NCBI GenBank assembly: GCA_959608625.1
Contig: CAUHQV010000032.1
Location: forward strand, 1 to 23,841
Length of the DNA: 23,841 nucleotides
Source of the DNA: an uncultured Flavobacteriales bacterium
GTDB taxonomy: Bacteria; Bacteroidota; Bacteroidia; Flavobacteriales; UBA1820
Direction: 5' to 3'
Position 1 is the stretch's first letter; every line of letters starts with the position of its first letter. Positions 8,601 to 15,483 of the stretch are shown piece after piece. Made by a program: the position numbers and the translations under genes. The notes below the pieces were generated by a model. That model saw only the letters and a program-made list of their open reading frames with translations. It was not told the DNA's origin and did not search any database.

Positions 8601-9214
8601 CAGTTATTTTCCGGTTGTTTTTCTTCTGTTTTTTCCTCCTGGGCGGGGGCCGGTGTTTCCGGTTTCGCTTCGGCTTTGGCTTCCGCAGCGGCCGGGGCCT
8701 CCTGTTTTACCGGTTCGGCCGGTTTGGCTTCCCCGGTAGGAACCTCCGCCCCCTGGGGCTTCGGTTCGAGGATGGGGTCGAGGCGCATAATGAGTTTCTG
8801 GCGGTTGAACACCGCATTTTCAAACTCGTTGCGGAAATCGATCGCGCTGTACGGGCAGCTGGTGACGCAAAGCTGGCAGAAAGTACAGCTTCCCAGGTCG
8901 TATATGTACTCGTCCAGCACTTTTTTCGGTTTGCCGGTGGCCGGATTGATCTCCATCTTGGTCTTGACAGTGATCGTTCCGTTGGGGCAGGCGTTCTCGC
9001 AGATCCCGCAACCGATACAACGGCTGGAACCGTCCTCCTTCAAGGGCATGTAGAGTTCGCCGCGGAAACGTTTGGCGATATGGAGCGTAGCCCGGTTTTC
9101 CGGGTACTGGTCGGTCGTATTTTTTTGCAGGAAGACCTTCATCGTGGTCTTCAGGCCCGTGCAGAGCGAGCCTATTCCCTTGCAGATAGATTTTATGTAG
9201 CTAGTGAAACCCAT
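8600..9214 (-). CDS. nuoI: Complex I subunit I, two [4Fe-4S] clusters, with an acidic C-terminal tail
   Basis: NuoI carries electrons through clusters N6a and N6b towards NuoB and the quinone site. The 204-residue protein has the two 4Fe-4S motifs CIGCGICENACP (Cys66, 69, 72, 76) and CTFCQLCVTSCP (Cys110, 113, 116, 120). The N-terminal part (1-45) includes an amphipathic membrane-contact segment. From about residue 152 to the end is an extra tail rich in Ala, Pro, Glu and Lys (AEAKAEAKPETPAPAQEEK) with no predicted fold; E. coli NuoI (180 residues) has no such tail. It overlaps nuoJ by one base and follows nuoH by 22 bp. In a complex without NuoEFG this subunit is close to where an external donor such as ferredoxin could dock. 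Confidence 0.97.
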   Translation of the reverse strand: MGFTSYIKSICKGIGSLCTGLKTTMKVFLQKNTTDQYPENRATLHIAKRFRGELYMPLKEDGSSRCIGCGICENACPNGTITVKTKMEINPATGKPKKVLDEYIYDLGSCTFCQLCVTSCPYSAIDFRNEFENAVFNRQKLIMRLDPILEPKPQGAEVPTGEAKPAEPVKQEAPAAAEAKAEAKPETPAPAQEEKTEEKQPENN

Positions 9215-9236
9215 TTCTTCTCTGTCTTTATCTATA

Positions 9237-10313
9237 TTAGAAATGCAAACCGAATATCACCACAAGGGTCATCAACATCAGGTTGACAAGACCTATCGGC
9301 AGCAGGTATTTCCACTCCAGGGCCAGGATCTGGTCGACACGCAGGCGCGGGAACGTCCACTTGAACCACATCAGCACGAAGATCATGAAGAAGGTCTTTC
9401 CGAAGAACCATACCACAGAAGGTATATAGTCCATCACGGCGTTGAACCCGTCCAACCCGCTGATGTGCAGCGGCATCCAGCCTCCCAAAAAGATCGTGGC
9501 AGCCACTCCGGCCACGATGAACAGGTTGAGGTATTCGGCCAGGTAGAAGAACCCGAACTGGATACCGGAATATTCGGTATGATACCCGGCGGTAAGTTCG
9601 CTCTCGGCCTCGGGCAGGTCGAACGGCCCGCGGTTGGTTTCGGCGTTACCGGCGATCAGGTAAATGATGAAAGCGATAATGGCCGGAATATGTCCTTTGA
9701 ACAGGAACCAGCCGTCGGCCTGCTCGTAAACGATCGTGGAAAGCTGCATCGAACCGGCGAACATAACCATCGTCAGAACGGAGATGCTGATGGACAGTTC
9801 ATAACTGATCATCTGTGCCCCGCTTCGCATAGCCCCGATCAGGGAAAATTTGTTGTTGGAAGACCAGCCCGCCAACAGGATACCCAGCACCCCGATGGCC
9901 GAAACGGACAGCAGGAAGAAGATACCTATGTTGAAATCCAGCACCTGGAGCCCCCGGCCGAAAGGTAGGCAGGCGAAAGCCAGTACCGACGCCAGAATGA
10001 CGATGAACGGCGCCAGGATGAACAGGAAGCGGTCGGAACGGTCGATGAAGATAAGTTCCTTGATGAGCATCTTAATCATGTCGGCCACGCTCTGGATGGT
10101 TCCCTTAGGTCCTACGCGGTTCGGCCCGATACGGCACTGGAACTTACCGCACACGCGGCGCTCCATGTAGATCAGTATCAGGGCGATCACAGCGTACATC
10201 GCCAGGATAGCCACACCGATAAGGATAAATTCAATGGCCAGGGCCGCCCACGAAGGCATCGCCGAGCGGAGCGTGGAATCTATCCAGCCAGTCACTATTG
10301 AAAAATCGAACAT
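9237..10313 (-). CDS. nuoH: Complex I subunit H
   Basis: NuoH joins the membrane arm to the electron-transfer arm and forms much of the quinone pocket. The 358-residue protein is hydrophobic with about eight helices. It keeps IYMERRVCGKFQCRIGPNRV (ERR at 51-53) and the acidic loop with NRGPFDLPEAESELTAGYHTEYSG that lines the pocket and the proton entry route. It is longer than E. coli NuoH (325), with an extended N-terminal segment before the first conserved helix. It lies 36 bp after nuoCD and 22 bp before nuoI. Confidence 0.97.
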   Translation of the reverse strand: MFDFSIVTGWIDSTLRSAMPSWAALAIEFILIGVAILAMYAVIALILIYMERRVCGKFQCRIGPNRVGPKGTIQSVADMIKMLIKELIFIDRSDRFLFILAPFIVILASVLAFACLPFGRGLQVLDFNIGIFFLLSVSAIGVLGILLAGWSSNNKFSLIGAMRSGAQMISYELSISISVLTMVMFAGSMQLSTIVYEQADGWFLFKGHIPAIIAFIIYLIAGNAETNRGPFDLPEAESELTAGYHTEYSGIQFGFFYLAEYLNLFIVAGVAATIFLGGWMPLHISGLDGFNAVMDYIPSVVWFFGKTFFMIFVLMWFKWTFPRLRVDQILALEWKYLLPIGLVNLMLMTLVVIFGLHF

Positions 10314-10349
10314 ATCGCTTTATGTTTGTTTGTTTCCTTTGATTCTGTA

Positions 10350-11981
10350 TTACCGGTCGATATCCGGAACGATGTAGTCCAGCGAAGCCCCGATGGCTAT
10401 CAGGTCGGCGATCTTGTGTCCGCGGGATAAGGCGTCTATCACCGATATCTGCGGGAGCCCTGTCGCGCGGAACTTCATGCGGTAGGGGTATTTGTCCCCG
10501 CGGGATTCGATATACACGCCGAAATCTCCGCGTGCCGCCTCCACATGGGAATAGTATTCCCCTTCGGGCAGTTTGATCACCGGTTTGGTCTTAACCTGGA
10601 TGTCGCCTTCCGGAATATTGTCGATCAGCTGCTCGATGATATGCAGGGATTCGTGGATCTCGTCCATACGGGCGATGTAACGGCCCCATACGTCGCAGTC
10701 GTCGCGCAGGATCTGTTTGAATTCCACCTTGTCGTACATCGCGTACGGGTCGGTCTTGCGCACGTCGCAGGCCCAGCCGGAAGCTCGGCCCGAAGGGCCG
10801 GACACGCCGTACGATATCGCCATGTCGCGCGGAAGGATACCGATACCCTTCATGCGCTGTTCGGCGATGATGTTGCCGGTAAACACAGCATGATAATCGG
10901 GAAGTACGGTAGGCAGATATTTCAGGAACTTCTTGACCTCTTTTACAAAATCGGGGTGAAGGTCGGCCTGTACGCCGCCTATGGTGTTGTAATTCTGGAT
11001 CAGGCGGCCGCCGGTAGTAGCCTCGAAAATATCGAGAATGTACTCACGGTCGCGGAAGCCGTAAAAGAACGGGGTCAGCGCACCGAAGTCCATGCAGAAC
11101 GTCGCAAAGAACAAAAGGTGCGAGTCGATACGCTGAAGTTCGTCCATGATGGTACGGATATACTTCACACGGTCGGACACCTCGATACCCATCGCCTTTT
11201 CGATGCAATTGCACAGGGCGTGGCGGTTCATGTGGGCCGAAAGGTAATCCAGACGGTCGGTAAAGGCCAACGTCTGCGGATAGGTCTTCGTCTCGCTCAG
11301 TTTTTCGATACCGCGGTGTATGTATCCGCAGTTCAGGTCTATCTTGTTGATGATCTCACCGTCCAGCGATACCCGGAAATGGAGTACTCCGTGCGTAGCC
11401 GGGTGCTGAGGGCCGATATTGACCACGTATTCTTCTTTAGTAAAAATGGTATGGGGCTCTTCTTTGAGCGTACCGTCCTGTTCCACGACGATGCCGACGG
11501 TCTCGTCCAGCCCGTCTTCCACGCAGAGGTTGAGGTCGTTGTTGGTAGCCGGATCGTAATCCTTGCGCAGCGGATACCCGACGAAATCCCGGCGGAGGTA
11601 CAGGCGGCGCATATCCTTATGCCCGGCGAACTTGATGCCCAGGAAATCGTATGCTTCGCGTTCGTTTAAGTCGGCCGTCCCCCAGATGTCGCTCACCGTA
11701 GGGAGAACCGGGTTTTCGCGGTCGGTCGTGAACGCCTTGAGTACCACCCAGTGGTTGTGTACCGAAGAGGTAAGGTGATACACGACACCCAATCCTATTT
11801 CAGGGCCTTCGTCCACCCCGGTAAGGCTTACCAGATAGTCGAACTGCATATCGGCCTCGCCCTTGAGCATAAGTGCCACTTCCCGCAGCTTGCCGGTCGG
11901 CACGGTAAACGTGGGGTACTGGCCTTCCTTGTATACGGCCTCGGGGGCTATGGCTGCTATTTTTTCTTGTATTGCGCTCAT
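10350..11981 (-). CDS. nuoC/nuoD: Fused complex I subunit CD
   Basis: NuoC and NuoD are one 543-residue polypeptide, as in E. coli and Bacteroides. Residues about 1-150 are the NuoC part, ending in the signature EREAYDFLGIKFAGHKDMRR (107-126). A linker of about 35 residues follows. From about residue 185 is the NuoD part, starting NIGPQHPATHGVLHF (188-202), with CGYIHRGIEKLSE at 218-230. NuoD is related to the large subunit of NiFe hydrogenases but lacks the metal-site cysteines; it binds the quinone head group together with NuoB and NuoH. The gene is 30 bp after nuoB. Confidence 0.97.
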   Translation of the reverse strand: MSAIQEKIAAIAPEAVYKEGQYPTFTVPTGKLREVALMLKGEADMQFDYLVSLTGVDEGPEIGLGVVYHLTSSVHNHWVVLKAFTTDRENPVLPTVSDIWGTADLNEREAYDFLGIKFAGHKDMRRLYLRRDFVGYPLRKDYDPATNNDLNLCVEDGLDETVGIVVEQDGTLKEEPHTIFTKEEYVVNIGPQHPATHGVLHFRVSLDGEIINKIDLNCGYIHRGIEKLSETKTYPQTLAFTDRLDYLSAHMNRHALCNCIEKAMGIEVSDRVKYIRTIMDELQRIDSHLLFFATFCMDFGALTPFFYGFRDREYILDIFEATTGGRLIQNYNTIGGVQADLHPDFVKEVKKFLKYLPTVLPDYHAVFTGNIIAEQRMKGIGILPRDMAISYGVSGPSGRASGWACDVRKTDPYAMYDKVEFKQILRDDCDVWGRYIARMDEIHESLHIIEQLIDNIPEGDIQVKTKPVIKLPEGEYYSHVEAARGDFGVYIESRGDKYPYRMKFRATGLPQISVIDALSRGHKIADLIAIGASLDYIVPDIDR

Positions 11982-12011
11982 AAACTTGACTTTATAATAC
12001 GTTACAGACTA

Positions 12012-12614
12012 TCAGTCCTTATCTTCTTCCAGGTTCGCGGGCTTTTCCTCCTGTGCGCCGGCGCCCTTCTTGCCGAAATAGCGTTCGGCCTTCACTTTGC
12101 GCTGGAGTTGCATCATCCCGTACAGGAATGCTTCCGGGCGGGGAGGGCAGCCGGGAATGAACACATCCACAGGAACCACCTTATCGATACCCTCGACAAT
12201 ATGATAGGAGCCTTTGAACGGGCCGCCCGAAATGGTGCATCCGCCTACGGCGATCACGTATTTGGGACTGGCCAACTGGTCGTACAGACGGCGGAACACC
12301 GGGGCCATTTTCGGCACGATCGTTCCGGCGACCACCATCATGTCCGCCTGACGCGGGCTGGCGCGGGCGACCTCGAAGCCGAAACGCGCCATGTCGTGGC
12401 GTGCCGCTCCGACGGCCATGAACTCGATACCGCAGCAACTGGTAGCGAATGTAAGGGGCCACAGCGAATTGGATCGTCCCCAGTTGATCACATCGTCGGC
12501 CACTCCCACGAAAATGTTGGCTTTGCCGTCCTTGTTTATCTCCTTTACGAGATCCTCGAGGCTTTCATTGTCCTTGAAATCCTCGTATTTCATCGATTTG
12601 ATCTTTATTTCCAT
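12012..12614 (-). CDS. nuoB: Complex I subunit B, cluster N2
   Basis: NuoB holds the last iron-sulfur cluster, N2, which hands electrons to quinone. I choose the ATG at 12612-12614 (protein of 200 residues, MEIKIKSMKYED). It follows an AAGGAG ribosome-binding site by seven bases, inside the end of nuoA. A longer frame to 12635 would put the start deep in nuoA without such a site. The cluster ligands are Cys60 and Cys61 (FATSCCGIEFMA), Cys126 (AVGGCTISGG) and Cys156 (PGCPPRPEAF). The C-terminal 20 residues are charged and probably disordered. The gene overlaps nuoA by ten bases, so translation should be coupled. Confidence 0.96.
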   Translation of the reverse strand: MEIKIKSMKYEDFKDNESLEDLVKEINKDGKANIFVGVADDVINWGRSNSLWPLTFATSCCGIEFMAVGAARHDMARFGFEVARASPRQADMMVVAGTIVPKMAPVFRRLYDQLASPKYVIAVGGCTISGGPFKGSYHIVEGIDKVVPVDVFIPGCPPRPEAFLYGMMQLQRKVKAERYFGKKGAGAQEEKPANLEEDKD

Positions 12615-12955
12615 TGTAAAGCTCCTTTTCTCCAAGCATATGCCAGCCCCAAAACCAGGACGAGCATAAAGAATACGACATTTATGAGGGCCATCACGCC
12701 GAGTTCACGCACGACCACAGCCCAGGGAAACAGGAACACGGCCTCCACGTCGAACATCAGGAAAAGGATGGCGAAAAGATAATAACCCACTTTGAACTGC
12801 ATCCACGAAGTGCCCCGGGTCGGCACACCGCACTCATAGGGAAGCCCCTTCTGACGATTGTAAGATCGGGGAGCGATCAGCCATGCGATAAGCAGGGCGG
12901 CCGTCACCAGCACCAATGCAGTGAAAAATACCACAATAAGCAGCGTAGAATTCAT
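12605..12955 (-). CDS. nuoA: Complex I subunit A, first gene of the operon
   Basis: NuoA is a membrane subunit of three helices next to NuoH and the quinone pocket. The 116-residue protein shows the family stretches YNRQKGLPYECGVPTRGTSW and YYLFAILFLMFDVEAVFLFP, with the conserved acidic residues of the second helix. It lacks the longer C-terminus of E. coli NuoA (147) and matches the short form. It starts about 115 bp after the promoter described at 13079-13107 and ends inside nuoB, sharing ten bases. Confidence 0.96.
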   Translation of the reverse strand: MNSTLLIVVFFTALVLVTAALLIAWLIAPRSYNRQKGLPYECGVPTRGTSWMQFKVGYYLFAILFLMFDVEAVFLFPWAVVVRELGVMALINVVFFMLVLVLGLAYAWRKGALQWK

Positions 12956-13078
12956 ATATAAAAGCTTTTATAATTTCTTGCGAACGGCCGTTCCGACAAT
13001 CCATTCAATATCAATCGATTAAAAAACCTCTCTGTGCTCTCTCCCGCAAGCGGAAAAACGGCCTGAAATTCAACTGCG

Positions 13079-13107
13079 CAAAGGTACATAAATAAATGAA
13101 ATACAAA
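13079..13107 (-). promoter_or_regulatory. Promoter of the nuo operon
   Basis: On the minus strand TTTG (13104-13107) and TACCTTTG (13079-13086) are 17 bases apart, matching TTTG / TAnnTTTG. The predicted start site near 13072 gives a 5' leader of about 115 bases before nuoA. A small CCGC-TT-GCGG hairpin can form in that leader near 13043-13052. The 12956-13203 gap holds nothing else apart from a long T-rich run (minus) at about 13159-13175, which may weaken read-through from the small gene upstream. Confidence 0.7.
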
Positions 13108-13203
13108 AAAACATTCCTAAAAAAGCCCAACCTCCTGTATAAGAGCGGCAGGTTCGGACAAAAAAAGAAAAAAAGGACCCGGAAAAAGACAGGGACGGAA
13201 AGC

Positions 13204-13545
13204 TCATTCTCCAAAAGCGGGAGAAAGTTTCTTTTTCCAGCTCAAAAAAACCCCGTCGGAAAGCACCCCCGGAAACGGAATACTGAATACGGCTTGGTTA
13301 TCGTCCATCTCTGCCGACAAAGACCGGTTTTTGAGCTCCGAAAGCCCGATGTCCGTCAATTCCGCTATCGCCTGATCCTGCCTGATATAACAACGAAGCA
13401 CCCCCCGGGTAGGCATCAGCAGGCATACCAGGAATGCAGACCATTCCCGGGCGCGCCAACAATTATCCGCGATGTGTTCTACCCGCACCAAACAACGGTC
13501 AGAGCCTTCCGACTGGCGGTTTTCATTTTCCGTGATATTATGCAT
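13204..13545 (-). CDS. Unidentified small protein behind a candidate invertible promoter
   Basis: This 113-residue frame is not a family I recognise. Its codons look like those of neighbouring genes, with many G/C third positions, and the amino-acid mix is that of a folded soluble protein. It has no signal peptide. It contains a run NCWRAREWSAFLVCLLMPTR, a central acidic stretch and a basic end. A perfect TACGTTTG -7 motif lies 24 bp before the ATG, but no TTTG sits at the -33 distance in the present orientation. The ribosome-binding site is weak (AT-rich leader). The next gene on this strand is nuoA, which has its own promoter. An antisense frame covers the same region on the plus strand, but it also runs through the nuo promoter, so I prefer this one. 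It could be a decayed gene end. Confidence 0.5.
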   Translation of the reverse strand: MHNITENENRQSEGSDRCLVRVEHIADNCWRAREWSAFLVCLLMPTRGVLRCYIRQDQAIAELTDIGLSELKNRSLSAEMDDNQAVFSIPFPGVLSDGVFLSWKKKLSPAFGE

Positions 13546-13547
13546 AA

Positions 13548-13599
13548 TTTATCGGGGAAATACCCGAACAAACGTACGATTAAGCAAAACCCCGATAAA
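13548..13599. repeat. 10-bp inverted repeat around the -7 element of the small gene
   Basis: TTTATCGGGG (13548-13557) and CCCCGATAAA (13590-13599) are perfect inverted copies separated by 32 bases. They bracket the TACGTTTG motif at 13569-13576. One arm lies between the promoter and the ATG, the other inside the 12-bp inverted-repeat segment, so inversion of that segment would move them apart. They could form a stem-loop in a minus-strand transcript or bind a dimeric regulator. Confidence 0.6.
13569..13576 (-). promoter_or_regulatory. Perfect -7 element facing the small gene, lacking a -33 partner
   Basis: TACGTTTG on the minus strand fits TAnnTTTG exactly and lies 24 bp before the ATG at 13543-13545. 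No TTTG is present 17-23 bases upstream in the sequence as given. The left arm of the 12-bp inverted repeat overlaps this motif. Confidence 0.55.
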
Positions 13600-13676
13600 A
13601 GAATAGGTAAAATGCTATTTAGTTAGAAAACAAGGTTTAGCCCCATTTTGATTTTCCGCAGAAAAATCGTACGTTT
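13570..13676. repeat. Candidate invertible promoter segment (12-bp inverted repeats, 83-bp interior)
   Basis: AAACGTACGATT (13570-13581) and AATCGTACGTTT (13665-13676) are perfect inverted copies 83 bp apart, in the gap between the small gene and the gltX terminator. The interior has a TTTG (13647-13650) exactly 19 bases before TACGTTTT, which overlaps the right arm. If the segment were inverted, this TTTG would stand 19 bases before TACGTTTG in the left arm, making a full promoter for the small gene. From memory, the arm core resembles the ARACGTNCGT-type repeats used by the serine invertase Mpi of Bacteroides fragilis, differing at the last position. The repeat is seen directly; inversion is inferred. 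No invertase gene is in this window. Confidence 0.55.
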
Positions 13677-13677
13677 T
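13647..13677 (+). promoter_or_regulatory. Plus-strand promoter-like pair inside the inverted-repeat segment
   Basis: TTTG (13647-13650), 19 bases, then TACGTTTT (13670-13677), one base short of TAnnTTTG. In the present orientation it points away from the small gene and into the 3' end of gltX, antisense to it. The gltX terminator hairpin lies about 50 bp downstream. Confidence 0.45.
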
Positions 13678-13726
13678 TATACCAGGAGAAAGACGCTATT
13701 CCCTTTCTCAACTATGCCGGCGCACG

Positions 13727-13756
13727 AAAAAAGGACGGCGATCAACCCCGTCCTTT
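13727..13756 (-). terminator. Terminator of gltX
   Basis: AAAGGACGG (13730-13738) and CCGTCCTTT (13748-13756) form a perfect 9-bp stem. On the minus strand a T run follows the hairpin. It lies about 50 bp past the gltX stop codon. Confidence 0.85.
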
Positions 13757-13806
13757 CTCTTTACGCTTTTCGCCCCGGCAAGATTTTAACCTTACCGAAG
13801 AAGGCG

Positions 13807-15327
13807 CTATATTTTCACCACCTCAACGGCTCGGCGGATACGCGCGGCCGTTTCTTCGGGGCCCAAAAGCTCGATGATATCGAATATTTCAGGTCCTACC
13901 GCACGACCTACCAGTGCAATGCGCAACGAATTCATGATAGCCCCCAACTGAAGGCCGTTTTCGGTAGCGTAAGCGATCACCGCATCGTGCATCGGTTGTT
14001 TTCCATCGGCAAACCGGTCGCGGATGATATCGGCCATCTTCAAAAGGTGAGCCGAAGACCCTTCTTTCCAGCGTTTTTTCAGGTCGGCCGGATCGTAGTC
14101 CTGCGGGGCCCGGAAAAAATACCCGGCATGTTCCACGATATCCTCCGCAAAAGCGCAACGTTCTTTTACCAACCGGCACACTTTTCGGGCATACTCATCG
14201 GTGGGAAAGCCTTCGCGCTCGAATACCGGGCGGACATAGTCGAAAAACGCGTCGTCCGAAAGGGCGTGGACATACTGTTGGTTGAACCATTTTGCTTTTT
14301 CAGGATCGAAGCGGGCGCCGGATTTCCCCACCTTTTCCAACGAAAAAGCCCGGGCCAGTTCGTCCATCGTATATATCTCCTGATCCGTGCCTTCGTTCCA
14401 GCCCAACAGGGCCAGCATATTGATGAAAGCCTCGGGCAGATAACCTTTCTCCCGATATCCGGAGAAGACTTCTCCGGCCGGGGTATGCCATTCAAGAGGG
14501 AATACGGGAAATCCGCCCTGGTCCCCATCGCGTTTGCTCAGTTTCCCTTTGCCGGAAGGCTTGAGGATAAGGGGCAGGTGGGCGAATTCAGGGGCCTGCC
14601 AGCCGAACGCCCCGTACAACAGGACGTGCAGCGGCATCGAAGCCAGCCATTCCTCCCCGCGGATCACATGGGAAATATCCATCGTATGATCGTCCACGAT
14701 ATTAGCCAGGTGGTAAGTGGGCATCCCGTCGGATTTATACAGCACTTTATCGTCCAATTCGGACAGGCGAAAAGTGATAGCCCCGCGGATCATATCGTGT
14801 ACGGTGATATCTCCCTCGGCCGGGATCTTGAAACGGATCACGTAATGTTCTCCATTAGCCAATTTATTTTGCACCTCAGCAGCCGGTAATGTAAGGGAGT
14901 TTTTCAGGCCTTTTCGTGTAGCGGCGTTATAAGTAAAGACTTTCTTTTCGGCTTCCGCTTCTTTGCGCAAGACTTCGAGTTCTTCCGGGGTATCAAATGC
15001 GTAATACGCATGTCCCGACGCTACGAGCGTCTCAGCATACTCTTTGTACATGGCCTTTCGTTCGCTTTGGCGGTAAGGGCCGTATTTTCCGCCGAGGCCG
15101 TCGGGCCCTTCGTCGGGTGTAAGGCCGCACCACAAAAGGGATTTTATGATATAATCTTCTGCGCCGGGCACATAGCGGTTCTGGTCGGTATCTTCGATAC
15201 GGAGCAAGAAATCGCCGCCCGTATGTTTGGCGAAAAGATAATTGTAAAGCGCCGTACGTACCCCACCCATATGCAAGGGCCCTGTGGGGCTGGGGGCAAA
15301 ACGGACGCGGACTTTTTTGTCTGTCAT
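13807..15327 (-). CDS. gltX: Glutamyl-tRNA synthetase
   Basis: GltX attaches glutamate to tRNA-Glu in the cytosol. I start at the ATG at 15325-15327 (506 residues, MTDKKVRVRFAPSPTGPLHM). The longer frame would use a TTG that is part of the TAACTTTG promoter element. The class I motifs are visible: the HIGH equivalent HMGG at residues 19-22 and the KMSKS equivalent KLSKR at 262-266. The discriminating insert and the C-terminal anticodon-binding region (from about 320) follow the bacterial pattern. The length fits the family, which is slightly longer in Bacteroidetes than in E. coli. It is a single-gene unit with its own promoter and terminator. I cannot tell from sequence whether it also charges tRNA-Gln. 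Confidence 0.97.
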   Translation of the reverse strand: MTDKKVRVRFAPSPTGPLHMGGVRTALYNYLFAKHTGGDFLLRIEDTDQNRYVPGAEDYIIKSLLWCGLTPDEGPDGLGGKYGPYRQSERKAMYKEYAETLVASGHAYYAFDTPEELEVLRKEAEAEKKVFTYNAATRKGLKNSLTLPAAEVQNKLANGEHYVIRFKIPAEGDITVHDMIRGAITFRLSELDDKVLYKSDGMPTYHLANIVDDHTMDISHVIRGEEWLASMPLHVLLYGAFGWQAPEFAHLPLILKPSGKGKLSKRDGDQGGFPVFPLEWHTPAGEVFSGYREKGYLPEAFINMLALLGWNEGTDQEIYTMDELARAFSLEKVGKSGARFDPEKAKWFNQQYVHALSDDAFFDYVRPVFEREGFPTDEYARKVCRLVKERCAFAEDIVEHAGYFFRAPQDYDPADLKKRWKEGSSAHLLKMADIIRDRFADGKQPMHDAVIAYATENGLQLGAIMNSLRIALVGRAVGPEIFDIIELLGPEETAARIRRAVEVVKI

Positions 15328-15351
15328 TTTTTCGGGATCTGTTTTCGGGAG

Positions 15352-15359
15352 CAAAGTTA
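15352..15359 (-). promoter_or_regulatory. -7 element of gltX
   Basis: TAACTTTG on the minus strand fits TAnnTTTG and ends 25 bases before the chosen ATG, predicting a 5' leader of about 20 bases. No clear TTTG appears at the -33 distance. Confidence 0.5.
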
Positions 15360-15406
15360 TAAAATAAATACGTCCGGCGTGCGGATCGGTCCATCATATA
15401 GGGTGC

Positions 15407-15439
15407 AAAAAATGCGGCGCCCCGAAAGGAGCGCCGCAT
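15407..15439 (-). terminator. Terminator of the TonB-dependent receptor gene
   Basis: ATGCGGCGC (15412-15420) and GCGCCGCAT (15431-15439) form a perfect 9-bp GC-rich stem with a 10-base loop. On the minus strand the hairpin is followed by six T, 45 bp after the receptor stop codon and before the gltX promoter. Confidence 0.88.
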
Positions 15440-15483
15440 CAAGCGTGTTAATTGTCACCCGCTCGGAGCGGGAAAAGATTATC

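Noticed and set aside
10545..11669. 374-codon open frame on the plus strand
   Set aside because: Antisense shadow of nuoCD, in codon register, with no ribosome-binding site or family features.
12615..12635. Upstream start codon for nuoB adding seven residues
   Set aside because: The ATG at 12612-12614 has an AAGGAG site at proper distance and is in line with NuoB N-termini; the upstream one lies deeper in nuoA with no such site.
13011..13214. 67-codon open frame on the minus strand
   Set aside because: It contains the predicted nuo promoter and leader, and its Phe-rich translation comes from poly-T stretches.
13096..13626. 176-codon open frame on the plus strand
   Set aside because: It crosses the nuo promoter -33 element and the candidate switch, starts in a Lys-rich AT-rich tract and has no recognisable content; the minus-strand gene 13204-13545 explains the region better, though not with certainty.
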